Positions 1 to 10,542 of a stretch of DNA of 64,000 nucleotides are shown here, piece by piece. The first letter of the stretch is position 1. The number at the start of each line of letters is the position of its first letter. The notes under the pieces are model-generated. The model saw only the letters and a list, made by a program, of their open reading frames with translations. It did not search any database and was not told the DNA's origin. The stretch is from positions 7,698,411 to 7,762,410 of the forward strand of contig NC_030683.2 in assembly GCF_000004195.4 (NCBI RefSeq). The letters run 5' to 3'. A program made the position numbers and the translations under genes. The DNA comes from Xenopus tropicalis (lineage: Eukaryota > Chordata > Amphibia > Anura > Pipidae).

Positions 1-267
1 TGTGATTGCCGCCATGTTATGTTGCCTTTGTGTTTGTCACAGCAGCAAAAATAAAACAACAAATACCTGATTGTTCCTTTGCACTTTACCTGGTTACAAA
101 AGTGTAAGTTATGATACATGAACGTTACATTCAAAATGATGGATCTTCTTAAAAAGATAAACTGGGAACCCATGGGGTGCCCCCGTGTCCAGCAACAGCT
201 TAAAGGGGATGCCCACCTTTGAGTTAACTTTTAGTGTGATGTAGAGAGTGACATTCTGAGACAATTT
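1..267. other. No gene seen
   Basis: No open exon with convincing splice sites is visible on either strand. The sequence is AT-rich and ends in a T-run near 301-313. Nothing further can be supported here. Confidence 0.5.
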
Positions 268-700
268 GCAATTGGTCTTTATTTTTTATTATTTGTAATA
301 TTTTTTTTTTTTTGTCATTTTCAGTTCAGCAGCTCTCCAGTTTGGAGTTTCAGCAGCTATTTGGTTGCTAGGGTCCAAGTTACCTTAGCAGCCAGGAATT
401 GGTTTGGAAGAGAGGCTGAAATATGAATAGGGGAGGGGCTGATAGCAAAGAAAGTTACAACAAGTAATAATAACAAAACTGGAGCCTCACAGAGCAATAG
501 TTTTTTGCTGCCGGGGTCAGTGACCCCCATTTGAAAATTGCAAAGACTTGGAAGAAGAAGGCGACAAATAATTAAAAAACTATAACAAACAAATAAATAA
601 TGAAGACCAATTGAAAAGTTCCTTGGAATTTCCATTCTATAATATAATGAAAGTTTACTTGTTGCTTTGGGAGTCTGGTTTTTTTTTTGGTCTTGCAGCT
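268..700. repeat. Interspersed repeat with inverted ends
   Basis: A motif GCAATTGGTCTT near 268 returns inverted as AAGACCAATTG near 603, with GGTTGCTAGGGTCC and GTCAGTGACCCCCATTTGAA in between. A related copy lies at 48095-48370 (GGGGTCACTGACCCC, GGTTGCTAGGATCC, GAAGACCAATTGAAA), which shows a dispersed family. I believe it is a common Xenopus MITE-like family but cannot name it. Confidence 0.5.
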
Positions 701-1142
701 TTAAAGAAACTCCCAAGGGCCAAGTTACACTGGTCAAAATCCAGTTGTACCAGGGCAGGGAACTGTTAGCGCTGAACTCTTACAATTCAGTTTTGATGGG
801 GGCCGGCGGCACTGTAGGACAGGAACCAATCCGCTGCTAGACTGACCTGATAGGGAACTGAAGTCTGTCTGTGTGACTTCAGTGCTATGATTCTGGCAGG
901 AGCCGTTAGGACACGCCCACCCCTCATTTGAAACACAGACACACATTTCATTTTTAGCCTAAAATGCAACCAGCATCATATATTATTCATTGTTGCCTAC
1001 AAGGCTGGGGAAGTTCTCACTGGCTAAATGCTTTACAGTATTCCTGTACGTGTAAGAATCCTTCTTTGTATAAATTATGGAACCTTTCACCTCATTGTAA
1101 CATTTCTTCTCTTCTTCCCTTCTCTCTCGGCTGAATCTCAAG
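701..1142. other. Non-coding stretch before candidate exon
   Basis: No supported gene. The stretch 730-960 has the look of a dispersed repeat. A long pyrimidine tract at about 1100-1130 followed by CTCAAG directly precedes the candidate exon that begins at 1143. Confidence 0.4.
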
Positions 1143-4100
1143 GAGAACACATTTATATCCCACGGGTGTATCAAACACAATGGGAATAGAGACACCAAGT
1201 GACAGAAATGCTAATGTAGCTAATGTAGGTAAGTATTTATACAATTAGCCCGTTAAAGGGCAAGTTCAGTGTTATGTTTATTCTGGAGGCCTAACCATTG
1301 CAACCAGATTCTTTGTGGCTGGCTGATCAGAACTCATTTATTCATGGTTGCATTGGCTTCCTACACCATTGTGACATTATAGCTGTTAGGTGAGCACCCC
1401 CCTAAAGGGCCCCTATATTTTATTTTCTGTTTAAGCTGCTTTGTTTAGAGACAGGCTTTTATATAGGCAATTCACCAGCCCTCAGCAAGGGAAATTAGCA
1501 CTGGTGGCACGCATAGTACTGGCTTTTGCCTGTGGGCAAGAATAACGTTTGCTGTGGCTAAACTTGGAAATACATCTGGGTACACCAAGAATGTGTCCTG
1601 ATAGAATTGGTTACACTAGTCTGAATACTGGTGAGGCAGGCTGCACTAGCATGCGTTCCACTGGTCCTGGGTACACTGGCAGCTCAACCATTCATATTGT
1701 TGGATGGGGGTGCATTTACCATGCATACTACTGCATTTGGATAAGGTAAATGGGCATATTGATGGTGCACTGGGCTTATATACTACACATACTGTTGGCT
1801 CTGGGTACCCTGGGCATATATACTACACATACTGTTGGCTCTGGGTACCCTGGGCATATATACTACACATACTGTTGGCTCTGGGTTCACTGGGCATATA
1901 TACTACACATACTGTTGGCTCTGGGTGCACTGGGCTTATATACTACACATACTGTTGGCTCTGGGTGCACTGGGCATATATACTACACATACTGTTGGCT
2001 CTGGGTGCACTGGGCTTATATACTACACATACTGTTGGCTCTGGGTGCACTGGGCATATATAGTACACATACTGTTGGCTCTGGGTGCACTTGGCTTATA
2101 TACTACACATACTGTTGGCTCTGGGTACCCTGGGCTTATATACTACACATACTGTTGGCTCTGGGTGCACTGGGCATATATACTACACATACTGTTGGCT
2201 CTGGGTGCACTGGGCTTATATACTACACATACTGTTGGCTCTGGGTGCACTGGGCATATATAGTACACATACTGTTGGCTCTGGGTGCACTTGGCTTATA
2301 TACTACACATACTGTTGGCTCTGGGTACCCTGGGCTTATATACTACACATACTGTTGGCTCTGGGTTCAGGGCCGCCATCAGGGGGGCACAGGGGGTACA
2401 GTCGTCCCGGGCCCGGCCGATTTTAACTTTAAAAGGGGGCCCGGCCGTGCTAAAGTTTTCTTAGTAGCTCGGGCCCCCTTTAATCAGTTCCGGGCCCTGT
2501 CATTGGTGGTCAGCGGGGGATCCTATTGGTCGCGCCCCGTGCGTACATCACGTCAGTACGCACGGGGCGCAACCTTATAAAAGGGCCTGTGTTCTGCCGG
2601 CAGTCAGAAGGGAAGAGGTGTCGGCAGGGAAGGGCCTCGCCGCCGCTGAAGATGCCGCCGCTGAAGATGCCGCCGCTGCCGAACTAGACGCAAGGGCTGT
2701 GCTGGCTACCAATGTACTGGGGGGGGCCCTGCTGGCTACCAATGTACTGGGGGGGGCCCTGCTGGCTACCAATGTACTGGGGGGGGCCCTGCTGGCTACC
2801 AATGTACTGGGGGGGGCACTGCTGGCTACCAATGTACTGGGGGGGGGGCACTGCTGGCTACCAATGCATTAGGGGGGCCCTGCTGGCTACCAATGTACTG
2901 GGGGGGGCACTGCTGGCTACCAATGTACTGGGGGGGCACTGCTGGCTACCAATGCATTAGGGGGGCCCTGCTGGCTACCAATGTACTGGGGGGGCACTGC
3001 TGGCTACCAATGTACTAGGGGGGGCCCTGCTGGCTACCAATGTACTAGGGGGGGGGCCTGCTGGCTACCAATGTACTAGGGGGGGGCCCTGCTGGCTACC
3101 AATGTACTAGGGGGGCACTGCTGGCTACCAATGTACTGGGGGGGCACTGCTGGCTACCAATGTACTAGGGGGGGCTGTGCTTGCTACCAATGTACTGGGG
3201 GGGCACTGCTGGCTACTAATGTACTGGGGGGGGCCTGTTGTCTACCATGTATTAGGGGCCCTGCTTGCTACCAATGTACTAGAGGGGGGCACTGCTGGCT
3301 ACCACGTATTAGGGGGGCCCTGCTGGCTACCAATGTCTCATGTCTGTGAGTCCTTTGTACTGGTGGGAGGGGGGCCCAGAAAATGTTGTTGTGAGGGGCC
3401 CCGTGATTTCTGATGGCAGCCCTGTCTGGGTTCACTGGGCTTATATACTACACATACTGTTGGCTCTGGGTGCAATGGGCATATATACTACACATACTGT
3501 TGGCTCTGGGTGCACTGGGCATATATACTACACATACTGTTGGCTCTGGGTGCACTGGGCATATATACTACACATACATTTTGAACTTGATGGACGTATG
3601 TCTTTTTTCAACCCAACTTACTATGTTACTGTTGGCTCTGCGGTCACTGGGCATATATACTACACATACTGTTGGCTCTGCGGTCACTGGGCATATATAC
3701 TACACATACTGTTGGCTCTGGGTGCACTGGGCTTATATACTACACATACTGTTGGCTCTGGGTGCACTGGGCATATATACTACACATACTGTTGGCTCTG
3801 GGTACCCTGGGCTTATATACTACACATACTGTTGGCTCTGGGTTCACTGGGCTTATATACTACACATACTGTTGGCTCTGGGTGCAATGGGCATATATAC
3901 TACACATACTGTTGGCTCTGGGTGCACTGGGCATATATACTACACATACTGTTGGCTCTGGGTGCACTGGGCATATATACTACACATACTGTTGGCTCTG
4001 CGGTCACTGGGCATATATACTACACATACTGTTGGCTCTGCGGTCACTGGGCATATATACTACACATACTGTTGGCTCTGGGTGCACTGGGCATATATAC

Positions 4101-5920
4101 TACACATACTGTTGGCTCTGGGTACCCTGGGCTTATATACTACACATACTGTTGGCTCTGGGTGCAATGGGCATATATACTACACATACTGTTGGCTCTG
4201 GGTGCAATGGGCATATATACTACACATACTGTTGGCTCTGGGTGCACTGGGCATATATACTACACATACTGTTGGCTCTGGGTGCACTGGGCTTATATAC
4301 TACACATACTGTTGGCTCTGGGTGCAATGGGCTTATATACTACACATACTGTTGGCTCTGGGTGCACTGGGCATATATACTACACATACTGTTGGCTCTG
4401 GGTGCAATGGGCATATATACTACACATACTGTTGGCTCTGGGTGCAATGGGCATATATACTACACATACTGTTGGCTCTGGGTGCACTGGGCATATATAC
4501 TACACATACTGTTGGCTCTGGGTGCACTGGGCATATATACTACACATACTGTTGGCTCTGGGTGCAATGGGCTTATATACTACACATACTGTTGGCTCTG
4601 GGTGCACTGGGCTTATATACTACACATACTGTTGGCTCTGGGTGCAATGGGCTTATATACTACACATACTGTTGGCTCTGGGTGCACTGGGCATATATAC
4701 TACACATACTGTTGGCTCTGGGTGCACTGGGCATATATACTACACATACTGTTGGCTCTGGGTGCAATGGGCATATATACTACACATACTGTTGGCTCTG
4801 GGTGCACTGGGCATATATACTACACATACTGTTGGCTCTGGGTGCACTGGGCATATATACTACACATACTGTTGGCTCTGGGTGCAATGGGCTTATATAC
4901 TACACATACTGTTGGCTCTGGGTGCACTGGGCTTATATACTACACATACTGTTGGCTCTGGGTGCAATGGGCTTATACACTACACATACTGTTGGCTCTG
5001 GGTGCACTGGGCATATATACTACACATACTGTTGGCTCTGGGTGCAATGGGCTTATATACTACACATACTGTTGGCTCTGGGTGCACTGGGCATATATAC
5101 TACACATACTGTTGGCTCTGGGTGCACTGGGCATATATACTACACATACTGTTGGCTCTGGGTGCAATGGGCATATATACTACACATACTGATGGCTCTG
5201 GGTGCAATAGGCATATATACTACACATACTGATGGCTCTGGGTGCAATGGGCATATACACTACACATACTGTTGGCTCTGGGTGCACTGGGCATATATAC
5301 TACACATACTGTTGGCTCTGGGTGCACTGGGCATATATACTACACATACTGTTGGCTCTGGGTGCACTGGGCATATATACTACACATACTGATGGCTCTG
5401 GTTGCACGGGTAGGTATGCCGGCTATGCATATTGTTGGATATAAGGTCAGTGGGCAGGCATACTGATGGATGTGTGTACCTTAAGCTGAATAGCGCTAGT
5501 TGGTGTATGCTGTTAGTTTTGGGAGGCATATATACAATAGGCTTTGCTTGCAGTGCAGATTCATGACAATGAGTCTGGCCCATTCATACTGGCTACACAA
5601 GGGAAACACTATGAACTCCACTGTTTGCTGGCTTAGGGCACTAAAATAACTAAATAACCATATAAAACCCTTTTATTTTTTTAATAGAGTCTGATTCTGA
5701 ACTAAGTGGAGCAGAGCAAAACAAATATGAAGAAAATGGAAATGTGGCAGAATCTTCTATTACTGAAGCCAGACTTCACTCCAAAGCAAAGCGCCGCCTG
5801 AGGAAGAATTCCCCCCGGGACTCGGGGAGAGGCGAGTTCGGGGGAGTTCCAGAAATCTGTCTTGCCCTGCCCCCGCCTTTCCCTGGTAGGGAGCAGAAGT
5901 TTTCTCTGGAGCCTCTGGAG
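1143..5920 (+). CDS. Two exons of an unidentified plus-strand gene
   Basis: Candidate exon A is 1143-1228. It follows a strong pyrimidine tract and CAAG and ends at G|GTAAGTATT. Candidate exon B is 5688-5920. It follows TTTTTTTAATAG and ends at GAG|GTAAAG. Exon A leaves one base (G) and exon B begins with AG, so the junction codon is GAG and the frame stays open through both. Exon B encodes an acidic stretch (SDSELSGAEQNKYEENGN) and then a basic, serine-containing stretch (KAKRRLRKNSPRDSGRGE), typical of a disordered phosphorylatable region. I do not recognise the protein. Both exons are internal: no start or stop is seen, and an ATG at 1180 is not clearly initiating. The intron holds the 40-bp satellite and a hAT element. 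The last codons of exon B, after RGE, are GC-rich and may not be coding if an earlier donor is used. Neither exon has been checked by alignment. Confidence 0.4.
1765..2367. repeat. 40-bp satellite, first block
   Basis: About 15 copies of a 40-bp unit containing TACTACACATACTGTTGGCT and CTGGG(TGCAC/TACCC/TTCAC)TGGGC(A/T)TATA. A rare variant TAGTACACAT occurs at 2061 and again at 2261, with matching neighbours, so five units (200 bp) were duplicated as a block. The plus strand has no stop codon in any frame for most of the block, which makes long but meaningless ORFs. Confidence 0.95.
2532..2582 (+). promoter_or_regulatory. Hairpin and TATA-like box inside the hAT element
   Basis: GCGCCCCGTGCGTAC at 2532-2546 is perfectly inverted at 2556-2570 around a 9-base loop that contains CACGTCA, a CRE-like half site. 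TATAAAA follows at 2576-2582. The arrangement resembles a small promoter, but no transcript or coding frame is attached to it, so promoter activity is inference. Confidence 0.35.
2698..3345. repeat. 30-bp minisatellite within the hAT element
   Basis: About 21 copies of CTGGCTACCAATGTACTGG followed by a G-run of 6-9 and CCCTG or CACTG. Unit length varies from 28 to 32 bp with the G-run. Later copies drift (ATGCATTAG, ATGTACTAG). Confidence 0.95.
3433..5400. repeat. 40-bp satellite, second block
   Basis: About 48 further copies of the same 40-bp unit. Variants differ at GTGCAC/GTGCAA/GTACCC/GTTCAC/CGGTCAC and CATATA/CTTATA. The ordered variant series at 4481-4680 recurs at 4801-5000, giving an eight-unit (320 bp) higher-order period, and the CGGTCAC pair recurs after 360 bp. 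The array decays into unique sequence after 5400. Confidence 0.95.
3579..3628 (+). mobile_element. Retroelement-like tail fragment inside the satellite
   Basis: About 50 bp containing TTGAACTTGATGGAC, a TCTTTTTTCAACCC motif and ACTATGTTAC interrupts the array. The same motif series occurs at 62590-62635 and, inverted, at 50378-50430, so it belongs to a dispersed family. The family is not identified. Confidence 0.6.
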
Positions 5921-5926
5921 GTAAAG

Positions 5927-6033
5927 AAGGGCCAGAACTAGGGGTAACTAGGCAGAAAGGGTTTGTGTTGTGCCCCCCAAGTGTTGCCCCCTAGGCACGT
6001 GCCCCTTGTGCCTTCCCCTAGTTCCGGCCCTGC
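5927..6033. mobile_element. Short hAT-like MITE
   Basis: GGGCCAGAACTAGGGG on the left is matched on the right by the inverse CCCCTAGTTCCGGCCCTG. GC-rich sequence with CCTAGGCACGTGCCCC lies between. The ends resemble hAT termini. A target duplication was not established. The element abuts the donor of the candidate exon ending at 5920. Confidence 0.5.
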
Positions 6034-6661
6034 CCATAGGCTTCTTTTCCCCCTGGTTCTCCCCTTTGTGGGTGGGAGAGATAGACAGACTGCAGCCCTG
6101 TTCAACATGAGCCAATGAATGGGGCTTGTACTGAACATTCCTTTTGCCTATATGAAGCCGCTTTCACTTTAGCACTTCCTTGATAAACCTATGTACAGTG
6201 GGCATGGAACTGTTCAGTAGCCTCTGGGGTTCATATTTAGGGGGTTTATATGGCTGCCTAACGGCCTGTAGGAGATAAGATGCTGCATAAGGGAAGTTTT
6301 GAGGTGATTTTTGGAAAAGTCATAAAACTTCCCCTCTGCCCCTCAACTTCTCCTCCACCCCTCAACCACATGAGCAGATAAACTGCCCGTTATGGGTTTG
6401 TGCCAATAACAAATGGCAGATCTATAGTGCAGCCAATTTTGCCATTATTATACCATTGCGCACCATATAATATTTATCCCATGGGAAATTCCGTAGGGCA
6501 CATCTGTAACAGGCAGTGTAATACAGCAACTGAATTGATGACCTTTTTGGAGAAGCCCCTCCATTTTTTTCCACATTTGGGTTAGGGGGGAATTTGTAGT
6601 TTTTGCAGATAAACAATAACTGTAGTGTTTTACTTATATGCTATATATCGGCTGTGTAAAA
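6034..6661. other. No gene seen
   Basis: Short ORFs occur on both strands but none has splice or family support. Weakly repetitive AT-rich sequence. Confidence 0.5.
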
Positions 6662-6734
6662 TCCTGCCTGGAATTGAACCGGAGACCTGCAGGCTGCTGG
6701 GCAGTATCATTACCACTGCTCTATATGAGCTGAC
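6662..6734 (-). other. tRNA-like fragment, probably SINE head
   Basis: On the minus strand, CAGCTCATATAGAGCAGTGG resembles a tRNA D-arm with A box, and GGTTCAATTCC further on matches the B-box consensus, at tRNA-like spacing. I do not see a clean acceptor stem, so a functional tRNA is unlikely. A tRNA-derived SINE or tRNA relic fits better. Confidence 0.4.
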
Positions 6735-6751
6735 AGATCCTGGTTCCCTGC

Positions 6752-7136
6752 TGTGTAACCCGTGTATATACATGTAGGTAGGGTTAGTTGTGTATTTGGG
6801 TCTGACCCCTGCCTGTATCCTGACTCCGAGTGAACTCCGCCTGGACTGACCCCTTGCCTGTGTGACTTCTGGATCCTGATTCTGTACTGCGCTCCTGTTC
6901 CGGTTCTGACCCGGCCTGCCTGACACCGACCCAGTAATCTCCTCCAGTCCTTCTCTAACGATCTGGTACCCTTGCTTGCCCAGAACCTTTGCCTTGGTCC
7001 TCTCACTGTAAGACCTGGCGGCACCCGAGTAGCGGAGGGCTCCACCCGAAGCCAAAGGTGGCTGTTATAGGCAGAAGCGTGAGCCGTGACCGGGCCCTTG
7101 GCGATTGTTCTGGGTTTTGGGTTACCGATCGTGACA
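6752..7136 (-). mobile_element. Possible Gypsy-type LTR relic
   Basis: On the minus strand the segment begins TGTCACGATCGGTAACC, like the LTR starts of vertebrate chromovirus-type Gypsy elements, and could end ...TTACACA. No matching target duplication or internal domain is seen, so the call rests on the start motif only. Confidence 0.25.
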
Positions 7137-7546
7137 GCAGCTCACACACAAAATAGTAGATTTTTCTTTGTCATTAAGCAAGACGCACTGGTATCCAATC
7201 TACATCCGGCTAATGTCATTGTTTACAACTGCTGTATATTTAGATAATTCGGACATGGTCACTAAGACACACGCACACAGGTATTGGACAATAGTAATAA
7301 AACATATATTCATAGATAGATAACAGAGGAATATTATACAGCGGATAAAGCTAAAAGGCGGTTTAATATCAGACGAAAGTCCAAGATTTTCGTTAAGTCC
7401 ACGTGGGGACACTGCCCAGATGGTATAACCTGCAGGCTTCCGGTTCATGTAAGGCAGGGTCACTATTATATATAATAAATATCACCATGTCCAGCTCAAA
7501 CATCAACTCACCAAAAGTAGAACGCGCTCCAGGTCCATTTACTTGT

Positions 7547-7618
7547 TTTAAGCAACTTATCTATTGCCTTATGGTCTTGGAGCACAAAACGCGTAAGGCA
7601 ATAGAGATGTTGCTTAAA
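7547..7618. repeat. 25-bp stem-loop
   Basis: TTTAAGCAACTTATCTATTG... at 7547-7571 pairs with its inverse at 7594-7618 with two mismatches in 25, around a 22-base loop. It looks like part of a MITE; a folded transcript is possible but not shown. Confidence 0.7.
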
Positions 7619-7689
7619 TAAAGTAAATTGTTTTTAAATTATTATTACGGTGACCTTTGTGGGTTTTCTCCTGTTTTGATGTTGAGGGA

Positions 7690-8500
7690 CAAGGCCACGA
7701 TTGCTTCATTTTGGGAAAATTGGAATTCTTTCGCCATACAGTGAAATGCGAGTAAACCATAGCCGGTATTCTAAAGTTTCTTGCCCTATTTTGGCCCAGT
7801 TTCCAAACGAGAATCTTTCACCTGAGATATGAGATTCATCTGATTGGATCATGTTGATGGGATGCGGCCATTGCGCCATGGACTGGATGAACAAGGCAAT
7901 GCACTCTTTGCCCCGATAGGATCTTTAAACTTTCCTAATCCACATCTGCTCATGTATGTGGAGCCCCATACACAGACCAATAATCTGCTGATGCAGTCCG
8001 TTGGCAGATTTTATCAGCACTTTAAGGGCAGATCTGTGGCTCCCAATCCTTTCATTCAAGGAGTAGTAGTCTTGCCCACATATTACATGCCACATGGGCA
8101 TGGCACAATATACACCACGTATGTGGCGGTGCATGTAAGTTTGTGTTGGATGTTACACAGTTTGCCTGTGTGGGGGAGATGGACAGTCTGTCCCTATGAG
8201 CATGGGCCTACAGATACCCTTCAGGCAGCTACAGCACGTCAGTTTTCATTATGCTGTAAGCCGATTGGCCTGTCCCCTATTGTAAAATCTCATGTTTTCC
8301 TCCATTGTACTGGAGTTTTATCTGGTCACTGTTAATACATGGGCTGAAACATTGGGAGTAGGCGATACCTCTGATAGTGGCTGGGCACCGGCAGCATGTT
8401 GATATTATGATCCATGGGTTTCCCAAATAAGTTTCGCTCACCCCCATCTGCATTTTAAAATTTTGAAAGGTCAGGAAACTCAATACAAACCCTTCCAAAT
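7690..8500. repeat. Likely dispersed repeat, no gene
   Basis: The stretch holds a 163-codon plus-strand frame (7844-8335), but its translation is low in protein-like features and has no splice support. The style of the sequence (ATGAGATTCATCTGATTGG and following) resembles a dispersed frog repeat. AT-rich simple sequence follows to about 8850. Confidence 0.35.
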
Positions 8501-8849
8501 AGCAGTCTGTGCACTGAAGGTATAAGATATATTATCAGAAGCCTTGCTAACAATATTTTCTTTCTCATACTGCAATATAATTAAGTTGGCAAAGAGGGCA
8601 GCGGGACAAATTGGGACTGATGAATAATATAAATATATATATTTATATTCTGACGTATGGGATTAGGTACAATAAATGTTACTAGCCGTGGGTCCATATT
8701 GGCCTAAGGCTAATGTCACACCAGGTACAGTATATATATTTATTTATTTTTTTTATTTTTAAAAAACTTTTTCATAACAATCATCAAAGTTGCTTATTAC
8801 ATATGGAAGTTGACATGTAATTATAACAGAATAATGATTATGTCTATTA

Positions 8850-9497
8850 AGATTCTCATTCATCCAGGCCATGATATACAGTTTCTAGTAGAATTAAGTC
8901 TAAAACAACTGGACTTTTCTGAGTTTTTCTTGAAAACGTTTCACCACTCATCCGAGTGGCTTCTTCAGTTCAAATGACTGGTAGGGAATTCCCTGGTATT
9001 TAAACCCTTGAGGGTAGTACAGACACGAACATCCAATCACAACAGTTCCATTGAACTTATTCAGTTAGGTGTTGGCTGGAACTGACAGGTGTAAGAAGGC
9101 ATGATCCAGTCACAACGGTACCATGATTCTCAATGATGCATTGGTTAATCCTTCAAAGTACATGACGAAGTGTGAACTGTTGTAAAACCGCCGGGGTAAG
9201 GATGTCAAAGCGGCATTGTGTGTTGATGACAAGCGGTGTCGCAGGCCCCCTCCTCTGTTCACGGATGGTTTTTCCAGGCTGGCATAAATGGCCTCTTTCA
9301 AACTATCTGTCCTTTTGGTCCAAAATATGCACGTTACTGTCCTCAAAAAAGTGTCCTTCTTCTTTCTTCTCTCTTGTTCTTCTTTGAGGTGTAGATAGAC
9401 TGCTGAGTCTTGTCCTGAGGAGTTACCCCCCTTACGTTGTGCCAAGTCAGAGCACTCTTCACTACACTGGTCAGCATAGACCACATTACTTTTCATG
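8850..9497 (-). pseudogene. Penelope-like element 3' end (GIY-YIG region)
   Basis: A minus-strand frame (9110-9496) contains SNVVYADQCSEECSDL, GQDSAVYLHLKE, KEAIYASLEKPS and NRGGGLRHRLSSTHNAALTS. These are landmarks of the C-terminal GIY-YIG endonuclease region of Penelope-like retroelements in fish and frogs. The segment between EECSDL and NSSGQD is shortened, so the GIY-YIG core is damaged. The untranslated tail toward 8850 contains GTTTCACCACTCATCC and CATTCATCCAGG, also typical of these elements. It is cut at 9497, where L2 begins. Dead copy. Confidence 0.75.
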
Positions 9498-10523
9498 AGC
9501 TAAAACAGAGCTCATGGTCTTCCCGCCCAAACCTGGCCCTCCTCCTCCTTTCACCATTACTATTGATGGCATGACCATCAACCCTGTAAATTCTGCACGC
9601 TGCCTTGGGGTTATCTTTGACCAGTCCCTCTCCTTCTCTAACCATATTAATAACACTGCCAAAACCTGCCGCTTTTTGCTCCGCAATATTGCCAAGATAC
9701 GCCCCTTTCTTTCACAAGCAACAGCTAAAACACTAATTTATGCCCTTATCCTTTCCTGCTTAGATTACTGCAATCTCCTACTAACCGGCCTCCCAGACTC
9801 CCACCTCTCTCCCCTGCAATCAATCTTAAACTCTGCTGCCAGGATCCTCCTGCACTCTCCTAAGAGGGATCCTGCTCAGCCTCAATTAAGCTCACTAGCA
9901 TGGCTGCCTGTCAAGCAAAGGATAGCTTACAAAATCCTTCTGCTGACATTCAAAGCCCTTCACTCCTCTGCTCCTCACTACATTCCCTCACTGGTCTCCC
10001 TACATGTTCCTGGTCGTCTCCTCCGCTCCTCTCAGAGCCTCCGTCTCTTTACACCACCCACACCCACTGCGCTCTCTCGTCTTAAACCTTTCTATTTCGC
10101 TGCTCCTTACCTCTGGAACTCTATCCCTGAATCCCTCCGTAGGGAACACTCACTAACTCTCTTTAAGAAAAAACTCAGCTGTTACCTTCTGGAGCAATAA
10201 GACATTATTTTGCCCAGTCCTGCGCTTAAGTTCAAATGCCCATACCTGATGCACTCTTACCTTCCAGTTTGTGCCTGTATGTTACCCAACCACTTAGATT
10301 GTAAGCTCTACGGGGCAGGGACCTCCTTCCTACTGTGTCTCATACTACATGGCACTTATATATATATATATACATATGTGTATTTATTGTATTTATTGTA
10401 TTTATTTATTATATCACTTATCCTCCCTGTGTGTAATTTTGTATTCTGTAAGACTGTACAGCGCTGCGTACCCTTGTGGCGCTTTATAAATAAAGTTATA
10501 CATACATACATACATACATACAT
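9498..10523 (+). mobile_element. L2-type LINE 3' end with reverse transcriptase C-terminus
   Basis: A 228-residue plus-strand frame (9514-10200) covers the end of the reverse transcriptase and thumb region: CLGVIFDQSLSFSNHI, LDYCNLLL, LSPLQSILNSAARILLHSPK, AWLPVKQRIAYKIL, LWNSIPESLR. These motifs are typical of the L2/CR1 group. The 3' UTR runs to GCGCTTTATAAATAAAG and a (CATA)n tail at 10497-10523. The copy is 5'-truncated, as usual for LINEs, but this part of the frame is intact, which suggests a fairly young insertion. Confidence 0.85.
10383..10410 (-). terminator. Cluster of poly(A) signals in antisense L2 sequence
   Basis: On the minus strand AATAAA occurs four times in this stretch, about 130-160 bases after the stop codon of the transporter gene. 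They lie in the AT-rich L2 3' UTR read antisense. They are the first obvious poly(A) hexamers downstream of that gene. Confidence 0.5.
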
Positions 10524-10542
10524 GTGCTTTGGTGTAGGGTCT

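Larger units (their letters stand above)
2368..3424. mobile_element. hAT-type non-autonomous transposon
   Basis: The element starts CAGGGCCGCCATCAG and ends with the near-perfect inverse CTGATGGCAGCCCTG. It is flanked on both sides by TCTGGGTT (2360-2367 and 3425-3432), an 8-bp duplication of satellite sequence. An 8-bp target duplication with CAGGG ends is the hallmark of the hAT superfamily. It is 1057 bp and has no transposase frame. Inside are a 15-bp perfect hairpin, a TATAAAA box and a 30-bp minisatellite. The insertion came after the 40-bp array formed, because it splits one unit. Confidence 0.9.

Noticed and set aside
3340..5392. Overlapping ORFs of 506-659 codons
   Set aside because: They are the 40-bp satellite read in three frames. 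All give the same 40-residue repeat and have no start context or domain.
6662..6734. Functional tRNA gene
   Set aside because: A- and B-box-like motifs are present but no paired acceptor stem is visible.
7844..8335. 163-codon plus-strand ORF
   Set aside because: No family, splice or composition support; it lies in a likely dispersed repeat.
9110..9496. Stand-alone endonuclease gene
   Set aside because: It is the damaged C-terminal end of a Penelope-like retroelement with typical 3' tail motifs.
9514..10200. Host gene of 228 codons
   Set aside because: Sequence and 3' tail identify it as an L2-type LINE fragment.
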